64,000 bases of DNA from an uncultured Bacteroidales bacterium (GTDB lineage Bacteria; Bacteroidota; Bacteroidia; Bacteroidales; FEN-979): positions 1 through 64,000 of the forward strand of contig CAILVF010000021.1 in NCBI GenBank assembly GCA_903837605.1, given 5' to 3'. The translations under genes were made by a program, and so were the position numbers. Below are positions 34,324-42,605 of the stretch, piece by piece. Numbering within the stretch: the first letter of the stretch is position 1; the number at the start of each line of letters is the position of its first letter. Below the pieces are notes generated by a model. The model did not search any database, was not told the DNA's origin, and saw only the letters and a list, made by a program, of their open reading frames with translations.

Positions 34324-37300
34324 ATGCAGCAATACAAGCGACTTAACAACATCCTGGGCTGGATGGTATTCGTAATTGCCTCCGCCGTTTTCATTTTAAC
34401 TTCCGAGCCAACCATGAGTTACTGGGATTGCGGGGAGTATATCTCGACCAGTTATAAACTGGAAGTCGGCCATGCCCCGGGAGCTCCTCTTTTCCAGATG
34501 ATCGGCAGGTTCTTCTCCCTGTTTGCTATGGGGAATGTAACCCTGGTCGCCCGCATGATCAATACCATGAGCGCCCTTTCAAGCGGTCTCACAATACTGT
34601 TCCTTTTCTGGAGCATTACCATGCTGGCAAAAAAGTTTGTAGTACGAAACGAGGAAATGAGCAAAGCTAAAATGCATCTTATTTTTGCCGCCGGATTGGT
34701 GGGCTCCCTTGCTTATACATTCACCGATTCATTCTGGTTCTCGGCAGTGGAAGGGGAAGTGTATGCAATGTCGTCCTGCTTCACGGCCATCGTGTTCTGG
34801 GCCATGCTTAAATGGGAAGAGCATGCCGATGAGTCCCACAATTACCGCTGGCTTATCCTGATCGCTTACCTCATGGGCCTGTCAATAGGCGTTCATATGC
34901 TCAACCTGCTGACCATTCCTGCCATGACCATGATCTGGTATTTCAAAAAGTACAAGAACCCGAACTGGAAGGGCATCCTTCTGGCAATGATCGTCTCGGT
35001 GCTCATTCTCGGCACTGTCATGTCGGTTATCATTCCCGGGGTTTTAAAACTCGCTGCCTTGTTTGAACGCTTCTCGGTAAATTCTTTGAACCTTCCGTTC
35101 AATATCGGCACAATAATTTTCTTCCTGATCCTGATAGCATCAATTGTCTTCGGATTGCGTTATTCGGCGAATAAACTGCAACCCGCCTGGAACGCAATAC
35201 TGCTGGCATTCTCCTTTATACTGATCGGCTATTCTTCATTCTTCATGCTGGTAATCCGCAGTAATGCCGATACGCCTATCGACGAGAACAATCCCGAGAA
35301 TGCGATGTACCTGCTTGCTTACCTTCAGCGTGAACAATACGGCGACTGGCCTATCCTGAATGGACCATATTACAATGCACCGGCAATCGACCATGAGAAC
35401 GGAAGCCCTGTTTATACCAAGGATAAAAAAACAGGCCGGTACGAGATCACTGATAAAAGGGAAAAAGTTGAACCGGTTTATGATCCGAGGTTTACAACCA
35501 TTTTCCCGAGGATGTGGTCAAACCGGGAACCAAGGCATGCCAGGGAATATATTAAATGGGGCAACATACAGGGCGTTCCGGTTCAGGTTCAGCTTGGCGA
35601 AAAAACCGAAACCCGCATGAAACCGACTTTCGGAGAGAACCTCACCTTTATGTGGAACTACCAGATTATCCATATGTACTACCGTTATTTTATGTGGAAT
35701 TTCGCCGGAAAGCAGAATGACTTCCAGGGAATGGGCAGCAAAATAGACGGGAATTGGAAGAGCGGTATTAAATTCATTGACCGGTGGAGGCTGGGTAACC
35801 AGGATATCCCGAAAAGCCGCGAAAGCAAAGCAGATAACAGCTTTTATTTTCTGCCCCTGATCTTTGGAATAATGGGCTTGTATTTAACCTTCCGAAGAGA
35901 TTATAAGTCATTTATAATCATCGGGTTGCTCTTCCTGATGACCGGACTTGCCATAGTCATATACCTGAACCAGTATTCTCCCCAGCCAAGGGAAAGGGAT
36001 TATGCCTTTGCCGGTTCATTTTATGCCTTTGCCATATGGATAGGCTTTGGCGTGATCTTCCTGGCCGAAACTCTCGGCCGGTGGATGAAAGCAAACCTGG
36101 CCCTGATCATATCCCTGGTGTTCGGACTTATCACCGTAGGTGTGATGGCCCAGCAGGGATGGAACGATCACGACCGCTCCGGCCGATATACAGCCCTTGC
36201 TATGGCCGAGAATTATCTTAATTCATGCGCTCCCAATGCAATCCTTTTCACCAACGGTGATAACGACACTTTCCCTGTATGGTATGCCCAGGAAGTTGAA
36301 AAGATCCGCACCGACGTTCGCGTGGTCAATTTGAGCCTCCTGAACATGGACTGGTATATCGACCAGATGAAACGGAAAGCCTATGATTCGGATCCTGTTC
36401 CGTTTTCCATGACCCAGGAAAAATACCGCCAGGGGAACCATGATGTTACCTACCTTATGGAGGACCCGTCGTTTAAAGACAAGTACGTCGATATACGCCA
36501 GTTATTCATGATCATCAATACCGATGAATCAAAGCTGAAGATGAATCCCGGCGGAGGAGAGGGCCTGTTTGACTATTTCCCTACCCGGAAATTTTACCTT
36601 CCTTCCGATTCGGCTGAACTGATCAGGAGTGGAGCGGTTCCTGCCATATATAAAGGAAGGATAGAAGATCTTGCCTGGGAGATTAAAAGGGAAGGGATAG
36701 AAAAAGCCAACCTGATGATCCTTGACCTGCTTGCCACAAATAATTGGAAACGCCCGGTTTACTTTGTTGTTTCGACCGGGGCTGAAACCTATCTCGGGCT
36801 TGATAAATACCTGCACCAGGAAGGTCTTACATACAGGCTGCTTCCTGTGAGGGCCGGGGTCACTGAAGGAGAACTGGGCGATGTCAACACCCCGGTGATG
36901 TATAACAACCTGATGAACAAATTCAGGTTCGGCGGATTGAATAATCCTAAAGTTTACCTGGATGAAACCAATCTGCATATGGTGATGAACATCCGTTCGG
37001 TCTTTGCCCGTCTTGTTACAGCCCTTCTTGCTGAAGGCAAGAAGGATTCAGCCCGGAAAGTGATTGAGCGTTGCCTCGAAGAGATGCCCGACAATACTAT
37101 CCCTTACGATTATTTCGTGGTTACCCTTGCCGATGGATTGTACAAAGCAGGTGATGTGAAAAAGGCCAACGAAATCTCTCAAAAGCTCATCAATGGCTCA
37201 ACCGAAAAGCTGGCCTACTATTTTTCATTTCCCGATAAAGATCTGAAAGATATGGAGATCCCTATGCAGGAAAGCCTGTTCACTTTGCAGAGGATCGGGG

Positions 37301-37404
37301 TTTCTGCAAAGAATGCCAATCAGGAGGATCTTGCCAAACTCGCCGATCAGAACCTTACAAAATACTATGATCTTTATGTAAACAAGGTATACAGGCCCGA
37401 GTAA
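34324..37404 (+). CDS. DUF2723 membrane protein (TMEM260/GT117-like)
   Basis: 1026 residues. An N-terminal half with about twelve membrane segments includes the DUF2723 signature PTMSYWDCGEYISTSYKLEV and GHAPGAPLFQMIGRFFS. A soluble C-terminal half of about 450 residues contains NGDNDTFPVWYAQEVE and VRVVNLSLLN. The family resembles GT-C glycosyltransferases, and its animal homologue TMEM260 is an O-mannosyltransferase. A role in protein or envelope glycosylation is plausible but unproven here. The stop at 37404 is 1 bp from the next ATG. Confidence 0.88.
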   Translation: MQQYKRLNNILGWMVFVIASAVFILTSEPTMSYWDCGEYISTSYKLEVGHAPGAPLFQMIGRFFSLFAMGNVTLVARMINTMSALSSGLTILFLFWSITMLAKKFVVRNEEMSKAKMHLIFAAGLVGSLAYTFTDSFWFSAVEGEVYAMSSCFTAIVFWAMLKWEEHADESHNYRWLILIAYLMGLSIGVHMLNLLTIPAMTMIWYFKKYKNPNWKGILLAMIVSVLILGTVMSVIIPGVLKLAALFERFSVNSLNLPFNIGTIIFFLILIASIVFGLRYSANKLQPAWNAILLAFSFILIGYSSFFMLVIRSNADTPIDENNPENAMYLLAYLQREQYGDWPILNGPYYNAPAIDHENGSPVYTKDKKTGRYEITDKREKVEPVYDPRFTTIFPRMWSNREPRHAREYIKWGNIQGVPVQVQLGEKTETRMKPTFGENLTFMWNYQIIHMYYRYFMWNFAGKQNDFQGMGSKIDGNWKSGIKFIDRWRLGNQDIPKSRESKADNSFYFLPLIFGIMGLYLTFRRDYKSFIIIGLLFLMTGLAIVIYLNQYSPQPRERDYAFAGSFYAFAIWIGFGVIFLAETLGRWMKANLALIISLVFGLITVGVMAQQGWNDHDRSGRYTALAMAENYLNSCAPNAILFTNGDNDTFPVWYAQEVEKIRTDVRVVNLSLLNMDWYIDQMKRKAYDSDPVPFSMTQEKYRQGNHDVTYLMEDPSFKDKYVDIRQLFMIINTDESKLKMNPGGGEGLFDYFPTRKFYLPSDSAELIRSGAVPAIYKGRIEDLAWEIKREGIEKANLMILDLLATNNWKRPVYFVVSTGAETYLGLDKYLHQEGLTYRLLPVRAGVTEGELGDVNTPVMYNNLMNKFRFGGLNNPKVYLDETNLHMVMNIRSVFARLVTALLAEGKKDSARKVIERCLEEMPDNTIPYDYFVVTLADGLYKAGDVKKANEISQKLINGSTEKLAYYFSFPDKDLKDMEIPMQESLFTLQRIGVSAKNANQEDLAKLADQNLTKYYDLYVNKVYRPE

Positions 37405-37405
37405 G

Positions 37406-38029
37406 ATGTATGCAGTTCGTCCCCCTTGGTTCTACAGGGCGCTTAGCCCTCATTACCTTCTCTGCCAGGTGGCCGGGCCGGAAAAGACAGCCTATCTTAC
37501 ATTCGACGACGGGCCGGTGCCCGAAGCAACCCCTGAGGTGCTGGAAATACTGAAAAAATACAATGCCAAAGCAACCTTCTTTTGCGTTGGCGATAATGTG
37601 AGAAAACATAAGGATATCTTTGAGCGCATCATTGCTGACGGGCATGCCGTCGGCAATCATTCCTTCAACCACCTTAGCGGATGGAAAACATCGCCCGGAG
37701 CATATTACAACAATGTGATGAAATGCCGGGAATTTTTCGATAGCAAGCTGTTCAGGCCGCCACATGGCAGGTTTACGCCGGGCCAGTATTTTGTTCTCAG
37801 GAATGATTTCCGCTTCGTTCTCTGGTCGGTCCTCACCATGGACTACCACCATGCCGTAAGCCCCGAACAATGCCTGGCCAATGCGACTTCGAACCTGAGC
37901 CCCGGCGCGATCATTGTCTTTCATGACTCCATCAAAGCCAGGGAAAAGATGCTTTACGCCCTGCCGGGGTTCATTGAGCATGCCATGGGACAGGGATATG
38001 AGTTTGCTGAACTTTCACATGGGATGTAA
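37406..38029 (+). CDS. Polysaccharide deacetylase (NodB-homology)
   Basis: 207 residues. NodB motifs: TFDDGPVPE (motif 1), HSFNHLSGW (motif 2), RPPHGRFTPGQ (motif 3), WSVLTMDYHHAVS (motif 4) and IIVFHDS (motif 5). No signal peptide is evident, so it is likely cytosolic or its location is unclear. It is a metal-dependent N- or O-deacetylase of peptidoglycan or glycan precursors. Translationally coupled to the DUF2723 gene. Confidence 0.9.
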   Translation: MYAVRPPWFYRALSPHYLLCQVAGPEKTAYLTFDDGPVPEATPEVLEILKKYNAKATFFCVGDNVRKHKDIFERIIADGHAVGNHSFNHLSGWKTSPGAYYNNVMKCREFFDSKLFRPPHGRFTPGQYFVLRNDFRFVLWSVLTMDYHHAVSPEQCLANATSNLSPGAIIVFHDSIKAREKMLYALPGFIEHAMGQGYEFAELSHGM

Positions 38030-38216
38030 ATACCGGATAGCTGGATAATGCGCTTCGCAGCCGATAACTGGATAGCTGGATAAGGCTGCTTCGCGCCGAT
38101 AGCTGGATAACTGGATAATGCGCTACGCGCCGATAACTGGATATCCAACTATCCAGCTATCCAGCTACCCAGTTATCCAGCTATCCAGCTATCAAGCTAT
38201 CCAGTTATCCTACATC
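38027..38216. repeat. CTGGATAR octamer array with large inverted arms and GC hairpin spacers
   Basis: The left arm (38034-38142) has CTGGATAR units in pairs, separated by three spacers of about 14 bp. Each spacer can fold on itself (TGCGCTTCGCAGCC, GGCTGCTTCGCGCC, TGCGCTACGCGCC). The right arm (38143-38216) is a run of inverted units (CTATCCAG, TTATCCAG). The centre of symmetry is GGATATCC at 38139-38146. It fills the whole gap between two convergent genes; the radC stop TAG (38212-38210) opens the right arm. A bidirectional termination role is plausible. Confidence 0.85.
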
Positions 38217-38908
38217 TCCCCCTGGTCGGCAAAACTGTAATAGCTGTCATCCCCCACGATAATATGGTCCAGCACATCGATGTCGAGCAGCAATCCTGCA
38301 TCCCTGATCTTTCGGGTAAGCTTTTTATCGGCTTCGCTGGGTTCCAGGTTCCCCGAAGGATGGTTATGCCCTATGATGATGGAGGAAGCATGGGCCTCCA
38401 GCACAATATTGAAGATCTTCTTAGGATCTACAACGGTTCCCGAAATACCTCCTTCGCTGATCTGGACCTTTCGCAAAAGTTTGTTGCCCCTGTTTAAAAG
38501 CAGCATCCAGAACTGTTCGTAGAGGTGGTCCCCCATCAGGCTGCTGAAAATCTCATAAGCCTGCCTGCTTTGTGTTATCTTGTCGAGGCTCACGGCCCCG
38601 GCTTCGTTCCTGCGGCGCCCCAATTCAAGGGCAGCCATAATTGTCAGCGCCTTTGCTTTCCCAATACCTTTCTCCCTGGTCAAATCACTCAGGCACATTT
38701 TCGACAGTTCAATAAGGTTGTTCCCTGCCTTCTGCAGGATATTCTTAGAAAGGTCCACGGCCGATCCATGCCTTGTACCTGTGCTGATGAGAATGGCAAG
38801 CAACTCAGTGTCGCTGAGTGCATGCCTGCCCTTCATCTCCAGTTTTTCCCTTGGCCTGTCGTCTTCAGCCCACTGGTTGATAGGGATATGGTTTACATAA
38901 TTATCCAT
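38210..38908 (-). CDS. radC: RadC-family JAB/MPN domain protein
   Basis: 232 residues. An N-terminal helix-hairpin-helix region (LTREKGIGKAKALTIMAALE) precedes a JAMM metalloprotease-like motif: EAHASSIIIGHNHPSGNLEPSEAD, which is within the H-x-H-P-S-G...E/D pattern. RadC proteins were named for DNA repair, but that role is disputed. Many occur near mobile DNA, though none is seen here. The 5' leader holds a small CCGGC/GCCGG hairpin (38927-38941) shared with the divergent birA region. Confidence 0.9.
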   Translation of the reverse strand: MDNYVNHIPINQWAEDDRPREKLEMKGRHALSDTELLAILISTGTRHGSAVDLSKNILQKAGNNLIELSKMCLSDLTREKGIGKAKALTIMAALELGRRRNEAGAVSLDKITQSRQAYEIFSSLMGDHLYEQFWMLLLNRGNKLLRKVQISEGGISGTVVDPKKIFNIVLEAHASSIIIGHNHPSGNLEPSEADKKLTRKIRDAGLLLDIDVLDHIIVGDDSYYSFADQGEM

Positions 38909-38967
38909 TTTGTTTATTCTCTTAATCCGGCAAACAGCCGGAAGTGATATCTTTATTCAATTATTTT

Positions 38968-38975
38968 TATGTTTG
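38968..38975 (+). promoter_or_regulatory. -7 box (TATGTTTG) for birA
   Basis: TATGTTTG followed by C, 19 bp upstream of the birA ATG. Confidence 0.5.
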
Positions 38976-38994
38976 CAGATGAAATTCCCCTTTA

Positions 38995-39735
38995 ATGAAG
39001 TTTGATATCAATTATCTCGAACGCGTCGACTCCACCAATGCCCATGCGAAAAAGCTCCTCAACGGCTCTTCGGCAGGGGAGGGAACGGTTATATGGGCCG
39101 GGGAACAGTATGCAGGGCGCGGACTGGGCGAAAATACCTGGCATTCGGGGGCAGGGCTGAACCTCACCTTCAGCCTCATACTTGAACCCCTGTTTCTTCA
39201 GCCCGATAATTTGTTTTGCCTGAACAAAGCGGTTGCACTGGCTGTTTTACAAACAATACGACATGAGCTTAACGGAGGAATCGAGGCTTCGGTCAAGTGG
39301 CCCAACGATATCTATGCCGGCGACCGTAAAATTGCCGGGATACTGATTGAACATACAATTCTTGGAACCGCAATCAAACATACTGTGATAGGGGTCGGCA
39401 TCAACCTGAACCAGGAAGAATTTCCTGCCGGGATCCCGAATCCCGTTTCATTGCTTCAGCTTACCGGGAAACGGTATGACCCCCGCAACATACTTGAAAT
39501 ATCCATCTCAAACCTGGCAGGAGAATATTCCCGTCTCAGCAGCTCCGAATGTGACGAAATAGTTTCAGAATATGATGCCAGCCTCTTCGGGTTGGGCAAA
39601 AACTTTGTTTTCAATGCATCAGCTTCCACTTTCAACGGCAGTGTCCAGGGCGTGGATGATCTCGGAAGGCTAAATGTTCTGACTGCGGATGGCGTTCTGC
39701 GAAAATTCAATCACGGGGAAATTGTCATGAAGTGA
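38995..39735 (+). CDS. birA: Biotin--[acetyl-CoA-carboxylase] ligase
   Basis: 246 residues, without the N-terminal DNA-binding domain of E. coli BirA, so it is ligase only. Motifs: DSTNAHAKKLL, the biotinyl-AMP loop AGRGLGENTWHS, KWPNDIYAGDRKIAGIL and GVGINLNQEEFP. It attaches biotin to carboxylase subunits. The loop reads GRGLGENTW where GRGRxxxxW is usual; the second Arg is replaced by Leu. The TGA stop is the first unit of the TGACTGG array. Confidence 0.92.
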   Translation: MKFDINYLERVDSTNAHAKKLLNGSSAGEGTVIWAGEQYAGRGLGENTWHSGAGLNLTFSLILEPLFLQPDNLFCLNKAVALAVLQTIRHELNGGIEASVKWPNDIYAGDRKIAGILIEHTILGTAIKHTVIGVGINLNQEEFPAGIPNPVSLLQLTGKRYDPRNILEISISNLAGEYSRLSSSECDEIVSEYDASLFGLGKNFVFNASASTFNGSVQGVDDLGRLNVLTADGVLRKFNHGEIVMK

Positions 39736-39803
39736 CTGGTGACTGGTGACTAGCGACTGGTGACTGGTGACTAGCTACTGGTGACTAGTACCTAGTAACT
39801 ATT
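39733..39803. repeat. TGACTGG heptamer array after birA
   Basis: Ten units in exact 7-bp phase from 39733: TGACTGG twice, TGACTAG, CGACTGG, TGACTGG, TGACTAG, CTACTGG, TGACTAG, TACCTAG, TAACTAT. The first TGA is the birA stop. The same unit family, inverted, occurs at 32756-32784. No inverted arm here. Confidence 0.85.
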
Positions 39804-39814
39804 CATTGTTCACT

Positions 39815-40573
39815 CTAACGGTTATATCTCTTCCCGAACATAACACTCACATATACCGTGAGAAAAAAATTCTGCTTGGGGTTCAATGCCATTATGGCGA
39901 TGGCGATGGGGCTGTAATCAAGGGTGGCTCCGACTTCAAGAGACGAGATCATTTTATTGGAACTGCCGAACTCGAAATCAAGTCCGGTTTTTGTATAAAG
40001 CCCTGGAAAGAAATTAAGTTCCAGTATGCCTGCAAGGAAGGACCCCCTGCCGTAAATATAATCGGGGTTGATATCGGCCGAATAACGCTGCTCCCGTAGT
40101 TCATAATTTGAACCGGTCGTTTGGTAAGCCACAAAAACATACGCAGGTTTGGTGATCCCGATACTTAATCCGCCGTATACTATTCCGCTTACCTGCACCC
40201 CTCCCCAATAAGGTTTCCGGTTGAAAATATAATTCAGGCCAACCCCGCCCCTGAGAAAGGAAACATAGTTAAGCTTTCCGAAAAAATAGGGCCTGGAATT
40301 TGAATAATACGGGTTAACCACCCTTACTTCTTTAGCCGATTTATAGGTTGACCATTCTATCTCCCACATGAACTGCTTTAAAGCGGTGAGATTATACCCT
40401 TTTCGGAATTTGAGCCCCCATCCGTTGGAATGCAGCATGGCCCCCAGGCTCCACTGACGTTCAAATAATACGTTGTCGGGAACAGAATCGCTGTAATCAT
40501 GGAAGGTTTCCTGGGCCCCTGCGAGGCCGGGAACCGAGATCATCAGAAACACCAGGAAAACGATCTTTTTCAT
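39815..40573 (-). CDS. Exported beta-barrel-like protein of unknown function
   Basis: 252 residues. Signal peptide MKKIVFLVFLMISVPGLAGA, cleaved before QETFHDY. The mature chain has about ten alternating amphipathic strands rich in Tyr, Phe and Gly (LNYVSFLRGGVGLNYIF, VQVSGIVYGGLSIGI, YTKTGLDFEFGSS) and ends FFLTVYVSVMFGKRYNR. This suggests an outer-membrane barrel. I do not recognise a family; length and strand pattern are the only guides. A TACTTTTG box lies 20 bp upstream. Confidence 0.65.
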   Translation of the reverse strand: MKKIVFLVFLMISVPGLAGAQETFHDYSDSVPDNVLFERQWSLGAMLHSNGWGLKFRKGYNLTALKQFMWEIEWSTYKSAKEVRVVNPYYSNSRPYFFGKLNYVSFLRGGVGLNYIFNRKPYWGGVQVSGIVYGGLSIGITKPAYVFVAYQTTGSNYELREQRYSADINPDYIYGRGSFLAGILELNFFPGLYTKTGLDFEFGSSNKMISSLEVGATLDYSPIAIAIMALNPKQNFFLTVYVSVMFGKRYNR

Positions 40574-40592
40574 TTTAATCTGAACGACCAGG

Positions 40593-40600
40593 CAAAAGTA
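40593..40600 (-). promoter_or_regulatory. -7 box (TACTTTTG) for the barrel-like gene
   Basis: Minus-strand TACTTTTG followed by C, between the terminator at 40612-40643 and the ATG at 40573. Confidence 0.5.
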
Positions 40601-40611
40601 AGAAAAATAAA

Positions 40612-40643
40612 AAGGCTGCCCTTATTAGCAAAGGAGCAGCCTT
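40612..40643 (-). terminator. Intrinsic terminator of the small lipoprotein gene
   Basis: AAGGCTGC (40612-40619) pairs with GCAGCCTT (40636-40643). On the minus strand the stem is followed by a T-rich tail (TTTATTTTTCTT). It lies 22 bp after the stop of the 40-residue gene. Confidence 0.8.
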
Positions 40644-40664
40644 AAAATTCCTTAAAAAAGCGTT

Positions 40665-40787
40665 TCAGCGACGTTCCATTTGGTATCTTTGCTTTTCACC
40701 GTAAGCGGCACAACCCCGGTTGGAGGTGCAAGAAGAAACAATACCTAAAAGTACCACTGATAATAATAAGATAGCTATTTTTTTCAT
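40665..40787 (-). CDS. Small lipoprotein, 40 residues
   Basis: Reads MKKIAILLLSVVLLGIVSSC followed by TSNRGCAAYGEKQRYQMERR and a TGA stop. Lysine n-region, hydrophobic core and lipobox VSSC with Cys20 predict lipidation, leaving a mature peptide of 21 residues with a basic tail. It has its own TACCTTTG promoter (40816-40823) and a clear terminator, which supports a real gene despite its size. Function unknown. The mature peptide has a second cysteine (C26), which could form a dimer. Confidence 0.75.
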   Translation of the reverse strand: MKKIAILLLSVVLLGIVSSCTSNRGCAAYGEKQRYQMERR

Positions 40788-40815
40788 TTTATAAACCAGG
40801 ATTTATAAAGTTTTG

Positions 40816-40823
40816 CAAAGGTA
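40816..40823 (-). promoter_or_regulatory. -7 box (TACCTTTG) for the small lipoprotein gene
   Basis: Minus-strand TACCTTTG followed by C, 28 bp upstream of the ATG at 40787. Confidence 0.55.
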
Positions 40824-40904
40824 CACAATATTAGGTAATAAACTCCAGTTTGAGCACTTTATTGTTTAAAGTTATTAACGAGCCTAAGTTTATAACCTGA
40901 GCAT

Positions 40905-41588
40905 ATGAATGAACCACAAAGCCCTGCAATAGAAGAGAGTTGGAGGGTCGTTTTAGGAGAGGAATTCAGGAAGCCCTATATGGCCGGCCTCAAAGGATTT
41001 CTTGTAAATGAGAAAGTGAAATTCCGCGTATTCCCTCCCGGTTCATTGATTTTCAATGCGTTCAATCAAACCCCATTCAATGATGTCAAGGTTGTCATCC
41101 TGGGCCAGGATCCGTACCATGGCTACGGGGAGGCCCATGGATTATGTTTCTCGGTTCTCGAAGGCATCACCAAACCCCCTTCATTGATCAATATTTTCAA
41201 AGAGATTGAGAATGACCTCGGGATCAAACCCCCGAAGCATGGAAATCTTACTAAGTGGGCCAAACAGGGGGTGCTGTTACTTAATGCAACCCTGACAGTA
41301 AGGGAAAACCAGGCAGGTTCCCACCAGAATAAGGGTTGGGAATCATTTACCGACGAGGCAATAAAGCAACTTTCAACCCAAAGAGAAGGTCTTATCTTTG
41401 TTTTATGGGGTAAATTTGCAGAAGCTAAGTCTGTTCTGATCGATAAGTCTAAGCATTTTATCCTGTCGGCCCCGCATCCTTCTCCATTCTCGGCCAACAG
41501 GGGCTTTTTCGGTTGCAGGCATTTTTCACGCATCAATGAATTGCTGAAGCAGATGGATAAACAGGAGATCGATTGGAGGCTGGAATGA
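40905..41588 (+). CDS. ung: Uracil-DNA glycosylase
   Basis: 227 residues, family 1 UDG. Catalytic water-activating motif GQDPYHGYGEAHGLCFSV, uracil-binding LLLNATLTVRE, and the leucine-loop HPSPFSANRGFFGCRHFS. It removes uracil from DNA. A TAAGTTTA sequence at 40885-40892 is a one-mismatch -7 box. The stop codon overlaps the next start (ATGA), so it is coupled to the MbnP-like gene, an unexpected pairing. Confidence 0.95.
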   Translation: MNEPQSPAIEESWRVVLGEEFRKPYMAGLKGFLVNEKVKFRVFPPGSLIFNAFNQTPFNDVKVVILGQDPYHGYGEAHGLCFSVLEGITKPPSLINIFKEIENDLGIKPPKHGNLTKWAKQGVLLLNATLTVRENQAGSHQNKGWESFTDEAIKQLSTQREGLIFVLWGKFAEAKSVLIDKSKHFILSAPHPSPFSANRGFFGCRHFSRINELLKQMDKQEIDWRLE

Positions 41589-42448
41589 AGACATCCGGGA
41601 ACATGAGAATTCAATTATCATCTTTGTGTGTTTTTATAGCGGTTGTTTGTCTTACAGCCGGCCTGCCGGCTCTCCAATCATGCACGAAATCGGGGATTAC
41701 AGAAGAGGGAACCTCCAAACCCACAACCCTGATAATCCGCTTTGAAAACATGGTTGACACACTTCCGCTGGTCCTTGACACTATGAAGTATAAAAATTTA
41801 GCGGATGATTATTATAAGGTGACAGACCTTCAGTATTTTGTGTCTAATGTTACCCTGCACCGGGATGATGGAATAGTATACAGGGCCCTCAATAATGATG
41901 GTATACACTATGTTGATGCAAGAATACCATCTACTTTGTATTGGACCATAAACGCTTCAGTGCCCCCCGGCACATTCGACTCTATATCCTTTACCTTCGG
42001 ATTGAATGCTGAAATGAATTATTCGTACCGCTTTCTTAATCCGCCCGAGCGGGATATGAACTGGCCCGAGATCCTGGGAGGAGGGTATCATTACATGAAA
42101 ATGAACCTATCGTGGCGAAAGTCAGGTATGAACAGGGCTTACCCCTTTAATTTTCATCTTGGGATAGGCCAGATCTATAGAGGGAACATTATCAACCCTG
42201 ATTCCATTGAAGGCTATGTACAAAACTTCTTTAATGTTAATCTGCCGGCTTCCGCATTTTCAATCAGCCAGGGCCAGGTCAGATTACTGGTTCTTACAAT
42301 GAATATCAACAGCTGGTTCAACGGTGAAAATGAGTTTGATTTTGCAAAATATCAAAATATGATGATGCAGAACCAGAACGCTATGCATAATGCCTGTTTG
42401 AACGGTAAAAATGCGTTTGCCGTGAGGTTTACGAGCGGAGGGAAATGA
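41585..42448 (+). CDS. MbnP-family copper-binding lipoprotein
   Basis: 287 residues. Hydrophobic N-terminus ending in the lipobox LQSC, then TTLIIRFENMVDTLPLVL. The core contains YKVTDLQYFVSN, GTFDSISFTFGLNAEMN and the MNWPEILGGGYHYMKMN block typical of MbnP. MbnP is usually paired with the di-heme enzyme MbnH, which modifies a tryptophan of MbnP to create a copper site. The MauG/CcP-like gene follows here. Start at the ATGA overlap with ung; an internal Met at 41603 is possible. Its TGA stop opens the octamer array. Confidence 0.85.
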   Translation: MKTSGNMRIQLSSLCVFIAVVCLTAGLPALQSCTKSGITEEGTSKPTTLIIRFENMVDTLPLVLDTMKYKNLADDYYKVTDLQYFVSNVTLHRDDGIVYRALNNDGIHYVDARIPSTLYWTINASVPPGTFDSISFTFGLNAEMNYSYRFLNPPERDMNWPEILGGGYHYMKMNLSWRKSGMNRAYPFNFHLGIGQIYRGNIINPDSIEGYVQNFFNVNLPASAFSISQGQVRLLVLTMNINSWFNGENEFDFAKYQNMMMQNQNAMHNACLNGKNAFAVRFTSGGK

Positions 42449-42605
42449 GGAGCTGGATAACTGGATAACTGGATAGCTGGATAACTGGATAATAGGATAA
42501 CTGGATAATAGGATAACTGGATAGGGTGATGAAAATTGAACGTAAAGCTTTATTTGAAAAATCTTTCCCCGTATCCAGTTATCCTATTATCCAGTTATCC
42601 AGCAT
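42446..42605. repeat. CTGGATAA octamer array that continues into the next coding region
   Basis: Nine units in exact 8-bp phase occupy 42453-42524. An inverted copy lies at 42572-42600, inside the signal peptide of the peroxidase gene. Bases 42495-42523 and 42572-42600 are perfectly complementary over 29 bp. The 48-nt loop (42524-42571) contains the start codon. Same repeat family as 38027-38216. Confidence 0.9.

Noticed and set aside
38027..38216. CRISPR array
   Set aside because: The repeat unit is only 8 bp, the spacers are similar GC hairpins rather than unique sequences, the arms are inverted, and no cas genes are near.
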